From Sinonovacula constricta (Eukaryota > Mollusca > Bivalvia > Cardiida > Solecurtidae): a stretch of 64,000 nucleotides of DNA. The DNA lies in the NCBI GenBank assembly GCA_007844125.1, contig CM017572.1, forward strand, positions 34,887,218 to 34,951,217, read 5' to 3'. Made by a program: the position numbers and the translations under genes. Under the pieces are notes generated by a model that did not search any database, was not told where the DNA came from, and saw only the letters and a list, made by a program, of their open reading frames with translations. Position 1 is the stretch's first letter, and every line of letters begins with the position of its first letter. This document shows, piece after piece, positions 47,880-59,865 of this stretch.

Positions 47880-50360
47880 TGGACATATAAAACACGATAA
47901 AAGTGTTGACGCAAACGAGTTTCAAATTTGCTTTATTAGCATGAGGCCGACTTATATCTACCAGAAATCCGGATAATTGTGTAACGTTTGCCACAACTAC
48001 CAGAAAACGCCGTATATATTAGTACTTAAAACATGCTACGTATCATTTGAACCAGTATGAAACAAAACTTATAATGCAAAATGTATTCCAATGCATAAAT
48101 ATTCAATGATCCTAACAGAGCAACAATATCATAAACTGAAAAGACATACTACGGCAGCACCTAACGTAATCTACAATTTAGCAATCGCAATATTCATACA
48201 ACTATGGATTCGTATGAACCCTTGAAAATTTATTTCAAATATACTAGCCATTTATTCTACACACAATTATTCCTTGACTTTACCCCCTTTAATTGCCTGG
48301 CAGTTCAATTATATTTTGTCAAGCCGGCTTGCGCCGAGTGTCATTTTTATCGACCAGCATGCGGGCTGGATTCAGCCTTTAATAACGATGATAGCATTAT
48401 AAACAAATAAATTGCTAAGAAGTAGCCATTTACTATACAATTATCGAAAAGTGTATCAAATAACAGATGTGGTGCGTATCGTATATTCCTCTTTTGTCTC
48501 ACGTTCAACGACAATACGTTACTGCTAAATCTAGTTGCCACGTTTGTCATTTTAAACCGTCTTCTAATCAACAATTTTTCGACGTTATTTCATGAGACTA
48601 TTAAAAGACATGTTATCAGTTCGTTTTAGTTAAATGTCTAAATGTGTGTATTTATATAAATGTGATGGATTATAGACCCCTTTTAAAGTCATCATTGTCT
48701 GTCCCTGGCTATGCTTTTCACTAAGCAAGACCGGGAACTTTGTTTCCTCGCTTACATAATTACTACTGTACATTATAAATATACTCATATGTCACCTGAA
48801 GTGATTTGAGTAATAAAGGAATAGTTGAGTTGCGGAAACCATCTTTTTTGTATGGTTAAACTATGTGTCGTATATCTAGTTAATCTACAATTAAGTTATT
48901 TAATGTACCTTATTTTTATTTTATTTTATTGACTTCAGCATACATGTGTGACCTTCAGTACATTTAGCAAATGTTTCAGACATGAAAATCTAATGTTTAT
49001 TAGGAAAAGAATAAGTTGCGTTCTGGTTTTATTCTGTCACTGTTTTCTTTTATTTTTATTTTTTCATGTACCATTTGTGGTTGGAAGGAGATTGTTTAAC
49101 AAGTTATAGGAAAGGATTGTGTATATTTATATTTTCTCCATTAACAACAGAACGTGCATGGCTAACATGGTTATTAAATGAAACGAAAGGCATTTACATA
49201 TATGTAAATTAATAAAACTATATCCTTAAGAAATCTTTGCCGATACCAAATATATTATTTTCGCAAATCCAATAATGTGCCTTGTAAGCAACTATACTTC
49301 TAAACCGACAACCAAATCTGAATAAAATATCTATCTGTAGTATATATGAACTGTATTAAACGAAATAGAAATCTGGCAGATTTTAACTTCATTTTCACTT
49401 ACATAAGCCACTGCAATAAGAGCGCTAAACATCCAACTAAACAGCTACGACAGCTTCTTTTTAGCCTTGATATACGTTTTTTGTGCTGGTTTATTCCGTG
49501 AAAACAATAGTGATGTAAACTTTGTACCAAGGCTCTAGGTTATTTTAGTAATTGTAACAGTCCAAATAGTATTAGAATGTAAATGTTTTTGCAGCAAACA
49601 ATTATCGTTTAATCACACGGCAGTAGTGAAGCTTAGATTTTGTTTAATACATCTGTACATTATTATTCGTTTTGCTATGAAGTATTGGACATGATGCTTC
49701 TTATATTCACACAGATGTTCGGCATTGCGTTGATTATGATATGACTCTTAATGTTATGTTTTTACCTCATACGAAAACAATTCAAAGACAAAAAATGCCA
49801 CTTTTAGATAATTTGAAAATTAAATGACCTTTGTTTATAGGGTATATTGGTCCACCTTTTAACATTTCATTACTTTTTACGCCCGTTTTAGTTTAAGATG
49901 ACTACGCATTTTACATGCCGAACTCGAGAAATAAAGTTGTGACTTCTAAGGACCTCCTTATGAAAACATGCTACGATGATTTCGTTTTGAATATTTACTA
50001 AACTTGGAATGATTAAAGCTTTCACTAAAACGACCGTTGATTTAAAATTTCCATTAGTTTTACACCCGCGCCATATATTGTTAGAAAACTTCAACTCTTT
50101 CAAACTGGTTCCTTGCGCATTTACGACAAATATTAACAATGTCAATGATTCATCTACATTTATTGAAATTATATGTAAATGGTTACGGTCAAGGTTAAGC
50201 AGTGTCTTGTAAATACAAAACCACAACTCCACATCATCTAAGGTAATTTAGATGCTCACACCATAGTAATATTTAAAGACGTAGCAGTCTAAACTAACCA
50301 TCATAACACAAAGTCTACTTTTAGAGAAATATCTGCAAGCCAGAAACGGGCTATAAAGAT
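47880..50360. other. Non-coding stretch
   Basis: At 49888-50232 both strands have open frames (114 and 67 codons); neither shows a recognised motif or splice context. Confidence 0.3.
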
Positions 50361-50367
50361 GAGATGA

Positions 50368-50703
50368 ATCGGTATCCCATCGATTGCAGATGTAGGTGTG
50401 TTACAAATTGGGCCTTCAATCTACCATACAAAGCCAGATTTAGTTGACGTTGGGATTGACTTTGGGACTCAGTCAAGCACTTATATTTACGTTGTAGGAT
50501 ATGTGGATAGCAAGATGTCCCTTTAGGGTGAAAAGTGTCCCGTTTTGGCACCACAAGATAAAGACGATGGCTACATAAGATTCCAATCGAGGCTGTTTCA
50601 TCAAGGTTCTTCCGGCTCACCGTGTCTTGTTTACAAGGGTGGAAAGTTCGTTGTCAAAGGGATCCTGGTTGGCAGAGAAGAAGGAACAGATATGCCTTTA
50701 TGA
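50368..50703 (+). pseudogene. Trypsin-like serine protease fragment
   Basis: One frame, open from 50368 except for a TAG at 50524-50526, ends at TGA 50701. Upstream of the stop it reads VDVGIDFGTQSSTYIYVVGYV; downstream it has CPVLAPQDKDD, FHQGSSGSPCLVY, then GGKFVVKGILVGREEG. G-S-S-G-S-P with a following beta strand and G-I-L matches the serine box of chymotrypsin-fold peptidases of the FAM111/HtrA-like type. The His and Asp parts are not identifiable, and a stop interrupts the gene. It is therefore a pseudogene, or a terminal exon with an upstream splice site just after the stop. Confidence 0.6.
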
Positions 50704-52050
50704 ACTAATTGCTATAACATTTAGATGTTTTTGGAAACGATTGAGATTGCCATAAGTGCTTTGAGAATAAATTAATATTACTGCCATTTCACATTCAATA
50801 ACAAAATGTACAAAATTACTTATAAAAGGGATATTATACGGGTAAGCAATTTCAGTAGATAAAGACCCCCAGACCGATCTCTGGTAGAATCACGGGCACA
50901 AAACAGATCTTTTTTAATCAAGCCCCGACCGAGCCTCGAGCCCGCTCAGTGATCGGGTGAACATTCAAGAAGTAACTATGTCACCCAGATACGTGTGTCA
51001 CTTCTGTTATTTATATTAAAAGATGTGAGTGGTTTGGAAAATGCACTTGTCGGAAGTAATTAAAACATTATGTGTCCGATAGGCTTACATTTGAATAAGA
51101 AATGGCACACACGCACCATAAGTTAAAATTTTAAAACTGCCTCCGTATTAGGTGTTTTAAGTGTAGCAAATAGCATACCACAGCATATCATCTGTTTGTC
51201 ACTACTTTCTGTTTACTTATGAACAGCACTTGATGAGAAGCACCCCCATGCGTCAGATTTTTCAGACAAATGCTAGTTGTCTCATTTATTAATTGTGATA
51301 TTCGTATTTCGATTTTTAACTTACCAATATGGTGCAGGGGATGAGAAGTTTTTTTACAGTTATGTTGTATAGTGAATGTTCAATTCGCAACTTGCAAATT
51401 AGATCATTAACAATGGATTATGCTTTGATCGCGAAATGCACATTGTTGTTTTGGTTCTGTAATAAAATGGTCATAGTTGTTGTCGTACACTATGAACGTG
51501 TTCTTCAACTACAACATCACAGATCTCTGCTTTGTGTCCTCTTAAAGGTGAGTTCATCATAGTCAATGTACCCAAAGCCAATTTAGTCATCATGTTTATA
51601 TTTTCAATGTTAAGTATAGCCAAATCGTCAATGAACAGGTCGCTTTGCTAATAGAAACAAGATACCCCACGCCTAGCTTATACACAATTGTTATGTAAGG
51701 TTATTTTTAATATATATTTTATAATATAAGTTTTATTAAATAACCCTTTGGTTCCAGCGGAATATTAAATAAACATCAATGTTAAATATAGAATCAGTAA
51801 CTGTTCTCTTATTTTGAGAATATTTCATGTTGATTATCTTTAAATCAATTTAAAGTGACATATCAGTTTAAATAAGATCCTCAAAAATGTATATTTGCAT
51901 TATATATCTGTAGATGATTTGTACATTTGCTTTCATAACATTTGCCTTAATGTATAATTTATATAATGCTTTTAATTTCAAATTTGTGTTTCGTGTATAA
52001 TGCTTAAATTGTCACATTTGTATTTCGTGTTTTTCATACACCATTATGTT
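50704..52050. other. Non-coding stretch
   Basis: A GC-richer block with GCCCCGACCGAGCCTCGAGCCCGC at about 50922-50945 may be a short transposon remnant. Nothing else is seen. Confidence 0.3.
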
Positions 52051-52054
52051 CTAG

Positions 52055-52600
52055 ATAGAGCCCAGTCGATCGATATTGCCGAATGACAGTTTCAAGGCGG
52101 TAACTGTCGGGTTTGCTCTTTTAGTTAAATGATTCATTACACATTTGTTCTTACCTTTACATTTGGCTTGCATGTGAATACCTTTTATCCTGTGCTTATT
52201 CAAATTTGGTATATGCTGCAATGCTCATAGGACTTTGTCATATATTCTTATTCATGATCACAACAGTGTTACTTGTGCAGTGTGGCTGGCGTAAAATATC
52301 TCCCAGTGCATGTAATCTATGTTGTCATTTAATTAAATCTATAAGGATTGTTAGGAATATTTTCTTTGATGGACATTGGACTTTGGTTCCTCAACTCCAT
52401 CTTCACATGAACTGGTCATTTTTTTCTTTTTTCAAAACGTTAATTTCAATCAGAATCAACAATGTTTATGTAGTTCTTTTCATCTAAATAATACCTACCT
52501 CCCCCCTCCTAAACACTATGTGGACATTATTTTTCAATGACGTCACTACTTTAGTCATAACTTATCAAAGAACTGTATTTTATATCATTTTAAACCAGAT
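52055..52600 (+). repeat. Dispersed repeat A, long copy
   Basis: It has the core with TTTCAAGGCGGTAACTGTCGG at about 52088-52110, then GCTTGCATGTG, CATAGGACTTTGTCATATATTC, CACAACAGTGTTACTTGTGCAGTGTGG, TTTGATGGACATTGGAC, TCACATGAACTGG and finally GGACATTATTTTTCAATGACGTCACTACTTT. It matches the 8.5-kb copy and, inverted, the 5.2-kb copy. Confidence 0.85.
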
Positions 52601-54380
52601 TTGAGTACAAGATCGTTGTTATGTTTTAGCATCCAAGACAAAATGCGGAATAATTCTAGTTACCTTTTAGGATACGGGAGACGACTAAGTCGTGGCGACA
52701 GATCTAATGAAAAGCCGAACAAATTACCCCTGTGTAATCCAATAAGATTCATCAGTATTACGGGGGAAGAGTCGTTAAGAATGATTGTTTGGCAAGTGAA
52801 AATGGAGATAAATTGCTCGCAGAAAGATACTGTTGTACACAGAACTGGACAGTAATTAAGGATACCGGTGTTGTACCTCAACAGACAGCGGCAAGAAGCA
52901 AAAATTATTCGCTGAAAGAAAATATTATAATAGTATACATTAAACACATTCGCCTCTGTAGTTGCATTTTGAAGTAGTGTGAAATACTAGAATCTTTTGC
53001 ATGAGTTGCCACTTTACTGCAAGCAATGTGCGGGTGCTATCACAAAACATGCTGGAAATTAAGACATTCCATGTCTTTCAAAAAGTGGGGAACATCGTGA
53101 AAATAAAAAAAAATATAGAGGAAACGATTTTCTAATAGTATGTTTTATGTGGCTAATACAAATTTATTGAATTGAATTTATTGAATATTGAACAAAAATA
53201 TGAAGAACGTTATTTATTTTTAAAACTGTATAAGTATTGTTAACACACTCTTAGGCTTCTCTTGCTCTTACTCTCACGATTACCGCGATGAGACTTAATG
53301 CAAAATTTTACACTGCTACCCTTATTTCCACTCCACTCCATTCGAATACATAACAACAATAAATTGATTATTCAATAGTTAAACTTATATACGACAGTAA
53401 ATATACATGTTTTGTGCATGTTTATGTACATTGAATACTTTTGATTAGTAATGATTATAAAGTATTTTGACCAGTTTTAATCTGTTTTAACCAGTATTGA
53501 CCACCGACCCGGTCAATACTAAAAACCGACAATTATGCCAACCCTGGTGTCAATTTTCTTAATGTTTTGTATTTCATACATTTCATTGCAGTACATTTTT
53601 CTTTGTATAAGATAACGGTTTTCTTTTTGAACTTGTTATTGTCATCGGTTTGCCCCACCAGGTGTGATTGTGCCTTGGTCATTTACATATTCCCTCTGGG
53701 CTGTCTGATTGGTGATATTTCGAAACAGAGCGCATTTTTCTTGTTTAAATTCAAACAGTTTGCTAGCAAAGAATTGCATGTGTTTCGGTAACCATCTCTT
53801 ACGAAGAAAGCCCGCGTAGTTTAACAAAACAATCTACTTCTCATATCTTTTTCAGATTAGAGTCTTCTAGTACAAACAACTCAAGTTGTGTTTAAGGTAA
53901 TTTAAATGGTTAAACTATGATCCTTGTTTGTTGCTTTATGTTTCACGAAAATGCAATTTATTCCTGTCAAGTTACATAGCGAGTACTATCTTGGTGTTTA
54001 GGAAAAGAAAATCTTAGCCGAATTTTGTTGTTTTGTTTAACATCAACCTGTTATTATATATATCCTACAATTAGTTTTTTTTAACACAATCATTATTAAA
54101 TGTTATATAATTCTTTTTTATTCCTACTTCGAAACAAATCTGAAAATGAACTTGACTTCAAGTCAGGTTGTTATGTTTGTAATGCTCCTTGAATGTAAAC
54201 TTACTGCTGCGTCATAAAATACGACCCGGTACTTAACTTCAACTTAAATGTGGCCAAAGGCCGCTAAAATTATAAAGTTGGTAAGATGCCACGCAAACCA
54301 AGTCATGGGTGGCTGAGGTACAAATTCTCAAGACGTAAGTCTTCAATCAGAACACCTCGGAAAATTCACGAATCATCTCC
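52601..54380. other. Non-coding stretch with a possible hAT end
   Basis: GTCAATACTAAAAACCGACAATTATGCCAACCCTGG ends near 53546. Its complement begins CCAGGGTTGGCATAATTG, which looks like a hAT-type terminus. No matching left end was found. Frames at 52601-52977 and 53567-53827 have no recognised domain. Confidence 0.3.
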
Positions 54381-54703
54381 AGCATGTATGTAGGTAGTCG
54401 GATCACCTCGGCCATTTTCCTAAATGAGACTACTTTTGTGACAGACGTCAAAACAAAGATGGCAGCTCGGATAAAAGCTCACTACATAACGATGCCTGTA
54501 AAACTTCAATTTGTGGCGGTTTCAAATATAAATCATTCAATTTACCTTACCCAGCGCAGCAGACACACAGCTGTCAAACGATGCCATTGTTTATGTTTTG
54601 TGAGAACCACATTTTAGGAATATTCTTCTTCCGATTTCCGGCTTCCGGCGAACAAAACGATCGTGATTTCTGAAAGTATCATTGCACCAGATACATCATA
54701 GGG

Positions 54704-54820
54704 ATGACTGATCCGAGTACAGAATTACCCAAGGAGTTCCGATTGGTAAGTCTTAGGACCACTGAAATGGGTGTGGCTTTCAAAGAAATTTACGTCACCG
54801 TTCGTCCCACAATAAACAAG
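54704..54820 (+). CDS. Possible first coding exon, unknown
   Basis: ATG at 54704 opens 39 codons (MTDPSTELPKEFRLVSLRTT, then EMGVAFKEIYVTVRPTINK) to a consensus donor AAG|GTAAGT at 54821. A second donor-like GTAAGT lies inside at 54746. The TELPKEFR segment is matched by TELPEEFR on the - strand near 60635-60600, inside a transposon-like element. The sequence may therefore be a repeat-borne exon rather than a single-copy gene. Confidence 0.35.
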
Positions 54821-55231
54821 GTAAGTAAAATCGTTACAAACTATTTGATTTTGGTTACAAGTTGTTACCTCCCTTAATATTTGAAGTTAGGATTTGAGTC
54901 TGTCCGGATGCGCGTAACAGGTTTGTCGCTTTGACAATTGATAAAGCAAATGTTAGACCAACGAGCTTTGTATATCTACCGTCCATTGGTTTAAGTAGGT
55001 TAAACTATTAAAAGGTTTGTTCATTTTTGTAAGAAATCATGTGTGTCAAATACACCAGATTCTTAAGTCCTTTTTCAGTGGACCTGTGAGAAAAGCATTC
55101 ATATACATAATTTTTAATTTACAGAAAAGTTGTCGTGGATTAGTTGTCGTCATCCTGTCACCAGCGAAATCGCTTAAAGATTAGCCTCAATGACGTCATA
55201 AGGTATGGAGTAAACAATCTTAACAACTACT

Positions 55232-55411
55232 TTAGTTTACAGCCCTTGTAAATGAGGTCGCCTGAGCCAAACATCCAGAACTAGCATACAAGCCGTCAGA
55301 GAACTGCTTGAGTGAGGAAAGATCCTTATAGAGGTCATGGCCTTTCGACAGAAAATGTCCTGCGTATCTGTATTCTTCAACTTTACAACAGAACTTTACA
55401 AACAATAATAT
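55232..55411 (-). CDS. Candidate terminal exon, unknown protein
   Basis: On the - strand a pyrimidine-rich tract ends in TTGTTTGTAAAG, followed by a frame with KVEEYRYAGHFLSKGHDLYK, DLSSLKQFSDGLYASSGCLA and QATSFTRAVN, then TAA at 55234-55232. The composition is clearly protein-like (charged, aromatic, no simple repeats) and unlike the neighbouring DNA. Its exact 5' border is unclear because several AGs are present, and no upstream exon was found. I do not recognise the family. It could be the last exon of a gene lying to the right. Confidence 0.4.
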   Translation of the reverse strand: MLLFVKFCCKVEEYRYAGHFLSKGHDLYKDLSSLKQFSDGLYASSGCLAQATSFTRAVN

Positions 55412-55884
55412 CAAAACAACAATTTACCTCATCTGCGCAATGGCAATGCGAATCTAACTTACCGAAACTGTTATGTGCCACGACTGAACTGGTTGTTTAA
55501 TCAACTTAGTTTAACAAAGGTCATGTTGTACCAAGATACTGCTTTAAAACAAATAGTTACGTTTCTGTGTTCATGCACTTTTTATTTTCAAGTAAGTGCG
55601 AAACATTTACCCGTGGCGTACCATTGTTAGAAGTATAGTAAATATATCTATTTCCCGATTTTTGTATTGTATTTTTCCTATATGCGACTCTTCAGACAAG
55701 ATGGAAAACCGTTCACAGGACTTGCAATAATGATACCCAAGTAATTGCTACTAAAGCCTTCAATGGGCAAAACATGCGTACTTGCGTCCATCCACAAGCA
55801 TAAACGCGAACTTGCGTTCAAACACATATACAAAGCCGTTTTATGTACATACGAGTATACACACATGAATACATGGATGCGTTT

Positions 55885-57007
55885 ATATACATTACTGTCA
55901 TGACGTTATTATGCCCTATACATTGCTGGCATGACGCTATTATGCCCCATACATTGCTGTCATGACGTTATTATGACCTATACATTGCTGTCATGACGTT
56001 ATTATGACCTATATATTGCTGCCATGACGTTATTATGTCATATACATTGCTGTCATGACGTTACTATGCCCTATACATTATTTTCATGACGTTATTATGT
56101 CCTATACATTGCTGCCATGACGTTATTATGCCTTATACGTTGCTGTCATGACGTTAGTGTGTCCTATACATTGCTGTTATGACATTATTATGCCCTATAC
56201 ATTGCTGTCATGACATTATTATGCCATATACATTGCTGCCATGACGTTATTATGCCCTATGCATTGCTGTCATGACGTTATTATGCCCTATTTATTGCTG
56301 CCATGATGTTATTATGCCCCATACATTGCTTTCATGACGTTATTATGCCCTATATATTGCTGTCATGACAATATTATGCCATATACATTGCTGCCATGAC
56401 GTTATTATGCCCTATACATTGCTTTCATGACGTTACTGTGCCATGTGCATTGCTGCAATGACGTTTTATGTCCTATACATTGCTGTCATGACGTTATTAT
56501 GCCCCATACATTGCTGACATGACGTCATTATGCCCTATACATTGCTGTCGTGACGTTATTATGCCCTATACATTGCTGTCATGACGTTATTATGCCCTAT
56601 ATATTGCTGTCGTGACGTTAATATACCCTATCCATTGTTGTCTTGACGTTATTATGACCTATACATTGCTGCCATGACGTTATTATGTCATATACATTAC
56701 TGCCATGACGTTATTATGCCCTATACATTGCTGTCATGACGTTATTATGCCCTATATATTGCTGTCATGACGTTAATATGCCCTATCCATTGTTGTCTTG
56801 ACGTTATTATGCCCTATACATTGCTGCCATGACGTTATTGTGTCATATACATTGCTCTCATGACGTTATTATGCCCTATACATTGCTGCCATGACGTTAT
56901 TATGTCATATACATTGCTGTCTTGACGTTATTATGCCCTATACATTGCTGCCATGACGTTATTATGTCATATACATTGCTGTCATGACGTTATTATGTCC
57001 TATACAT
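55885..57007. repeat. 31-bp minisatellite, about 36 copies
   Basis: The unit is CATTGCTGTCATGACGTTATTATGCCCTATA with few indels. Variable sites are mainly GTC/GCC before ATGACG and CCCTA/TCATA/ACCTA near the end. The variants mix in short runs, as expected from unequal exchange or gene conversion. Each unit contains the palindrome TCATGA and a TGACGT half-site. No coding is present. Confidence 0.95.
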
Positions 57008-57009
57008 GG

Positions 57010-58690
57010 CATTATTAAACCCTATAAATTACCGACGTTTAGTTGTAACTAAGACCTTCAAGTTACCAACATGGAGACAATAGGCCGAATTTATTTCCGA
57101 CATGATTTTGATTTTGTGTGTGTCTGTGTTTTATGTTGCTTTCATATTTGTTACTAGTCTCTTTAAATTTCAGACCGAGATTGAATTTGATGTATTGCGA
57201 CCTAGTAACTAAATGTCTGTAATTTATTCCGCAAAAATAATTAGATAAACGGAATATTATTTCACTAGCCATTCTTATGTTGATTTGCAAGTGTAATGCC
57301 TGCATAAAATGATCGTGCATCGCATGTGCGTCGCGCGTTCGCGACGTGGCAGAAAACAAAGAACGGACCTACATAGTAGGCCGGAACTGTTACTATACAA
57401 AAGTCGAAGGTAAAAATGTTCATAGGTACATTTTAAACAGTATCAGACTGTTATAATAATACTCGCCAAACGTTTACATAAACTGTTAATTGAAATTTGA
57501 TTACTGTTTTCTTTCAGTTATACCTTCGTAAATAACTTCAATATTTTCATAAATAACTTGTCGATAGAAACCAGCAGCATTGGCATGGAGACAGGAAAGA
57601 GTTACTACTACATGTTCTTTATATTCAAGTGTATTTTAAATGTTAATCAGTGCTATGTTTAAATAAAAGAAATCACTTTAATATTCAAGATACTTGAGCA
57701 ATTGTTTAACGCAACCTCATCCAAAGCACGTTGTGGTCAGCTGAGCTGAAAATAAGCATCGACAACTGATTAAAGATTCATAATGGATAAAAAGTAATGA
57801 TAGATTTGTAACAAACTATCAAACGAAGCGTTGACATTTCGCCTGGTTCACATGGAGTGGTGCTCATAACTATATATCTTTATTTAAATATAGCAGTATC
57901 AATCAGGAGGGTAAAAATAAATGGTCTTGATATTATATCACCATTTCCTCTAGGTAACGCTTAAATTAACGTAAAATACTTATAAAGTAAGCCAACTCAT
58001 ATAAACATTTTGGAATCCTTTAATATTAAGCTATACAAAACATTACTCTTGTGGGTGGTAACCTCCGACCCCACAAATCTCGCTCTCATTTACACAGGGA
58101 GTTGACAATTTTCGAAAAAGTTCAATTATCTTCTGCATATATATATTATTGTGTGTTTTAGCCTTACAGTGTACTGAGACATTTATTTTTATGTTATAAG
58201 GCATCACTTTATGTAAATTATTATTTACAATACTGTTTTACCCCTAGGAGTATTTACTGTTTGGAAAATATAGCTTGAGTTTGTTAAAGCAAACTGACCC
58301 TTTTTCTGGTTTGGAGGTTATGGGGATTTCACAGACAGAATGACCAAAAGCATAGATTAAATAGTTTATTATAGTTAAGCTACTTTAAGAAGAGAAACTA
58401 ATCAAAGCAAATACATGATATATATTGTCATCTCTATCAAACACAGGTTTTACATTCTACATTCAAATACACGTATATATTTACAGCTATTATTATATTT
58501 TATTCGATGTACCAATCATCTAAAACATCTACTAGGTTAAGCTTTGTTCTAACAACACTATACAATTCATTTAGCAATCATTGGTATCACATTTTAAATG
58601 GTTAATCAGCATAAAGGCTCCATTCAGGAAGCAATGGTTTATTCACATATAAACAACGCTGCTCTTGAGTTTTTTGCCAAAACTTTCTTC
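57010..58690. other. Non-coding stretch
   Basis: No supported coding frame or RNA; the 98-codon - strand frame at 57063-57359 has no recognised domain. Confidence 0.3.
57329..57346. repeat. GC-rich hairpin
   Basis: CGTCGCG-CGTT-CGCGACG: 7-bp stem, 4-nt loop, and CpG-dense in an AT-rich setting. Confidence 0.5.
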
Positions 58691-59545
58691 ATCAAAACTA
58701 TGGAAAATGTATCGCATTTTGGTCCCCTGTTTACGTCAGATCACGTATGCGGCATTTTAGAAATCGACATTTTCACAGAACAGCAGTCCCCGGGCCCTCT
58801 TAGTAGCAAATGTAAGCTATCATATTTTTGCTAAAAGTATTTCGGACGAAATTCAAGAAAAGAGTCAGTCATTTGTGGATAGTCGACAACAGAATCGATT
58901 ACATTTAGGTTAGGCAAAGCTTAAAACAAACTTGATAGCGTTCTTCAATATTACTTACCTACAGAAAACACAAAGTATCACGTGTATACGTCTTTCATAA
59001 ACTGACAAATCATTGATCCCACACTTATGCAATATTTGAAATTAACATGCAGTGTGAATAAAATAAACAATAATAATTGACCTGACAGTGACGAAATATT
59101 TAGAAAAACATGCAGTTTGAATGTACACATAATCTATATACTAAACTATGTCTAGGCCATTTTATGCCCATTCTTTCTAAAAAAACAACAATAAACACAA
59201 CAAAACAATTATTTACTATATACATTGCTTATATGTACATCTCCATTGACATATTTGTTCTTACAAAAGATAATCGATTGACTATATAATGAAGGTGCAA
59301 TATATATTTTTTTAATTTCATATATCAACATTTTTGCTAATCCGGGAGCGGATTTGGGGTGCGCGCAAGGAACACGAATAAAACTCGTAGAACATATCTA
59401 ATAAATACATTACTTTTTAAAGACTGGTAAAATTGTATCGAATGTGATCCTGATTTACATCAGAACACATATACGGCGTTCTAGAAATCCAATATTTCAC
59501 GGGAGAGCCTGTCCCGGACCACCCTTATAGCAAATGTGTTCAAAA
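58690..59545. repeat. Diverged direct repeat pair
   Basis: The block ATCGCATTTTGGTCC-TGTTTACGTCAGA-CACGTATGCGGCATTTTAGAAATC...TTTCAC...GTCCC-GG-CC-CTTA-TAGCAAATGT at 58710-58820 is repeated at about 59435-59540 with roughly one difference per 5-6 bases. The short frame at 58598-58834 covers copy 1 but is stopped in copy 2. Confidence 0.65.
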
Positions 59546-59580
59546 CAACCTTTGAATACATCATTAATGTTATCTTTAAA

Positions 59581-59645
59581 GGTGGTACCAACAGTTTGCC
59601 TACATCAAATTCATGTCACAATACATTAACACGTGTAAAGAAATC
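59581..59645 (+). repeat. MITE family C, left end
   Basis: GGTGGTACCAACAGTTTGCCTACATC...AATTCATGT aligns with GATGGTATCCGACAGTTTACCTATATCTAATACATGT at 36591. No right end is present in the expected place. Confidence 0.5.
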
Positions 59646-59865
59646 CACAAATCATAAAATGAGGTCGTTTAAACATTTGAAGTAAGTTCTCGCCCGCCCA
59701 GGGTAAAATCCTAGATCCGCTCTTGGAATCATACACAATTTGGGATATGCAATGATAGGTAAAACAGAATAGTTACATAAGCAGGTATTCCTGCATAAAC
59801 ATCGATTATGGAATCAAAACAGTTGCTATACACAATATTATCTTGACATAAATGTTACTTAATGT

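Noticed and set aside
49888..50232. Opposed frames of 114 and 67 codons
   Set aside because: Both strands are open by chance in a skewed region; neither matches a family I recognise.
55885..57007. CRISPR-like array
   Set aside because: There are no unique spacers; whole 31-bp units repeat head to tail, and the genome is animal.
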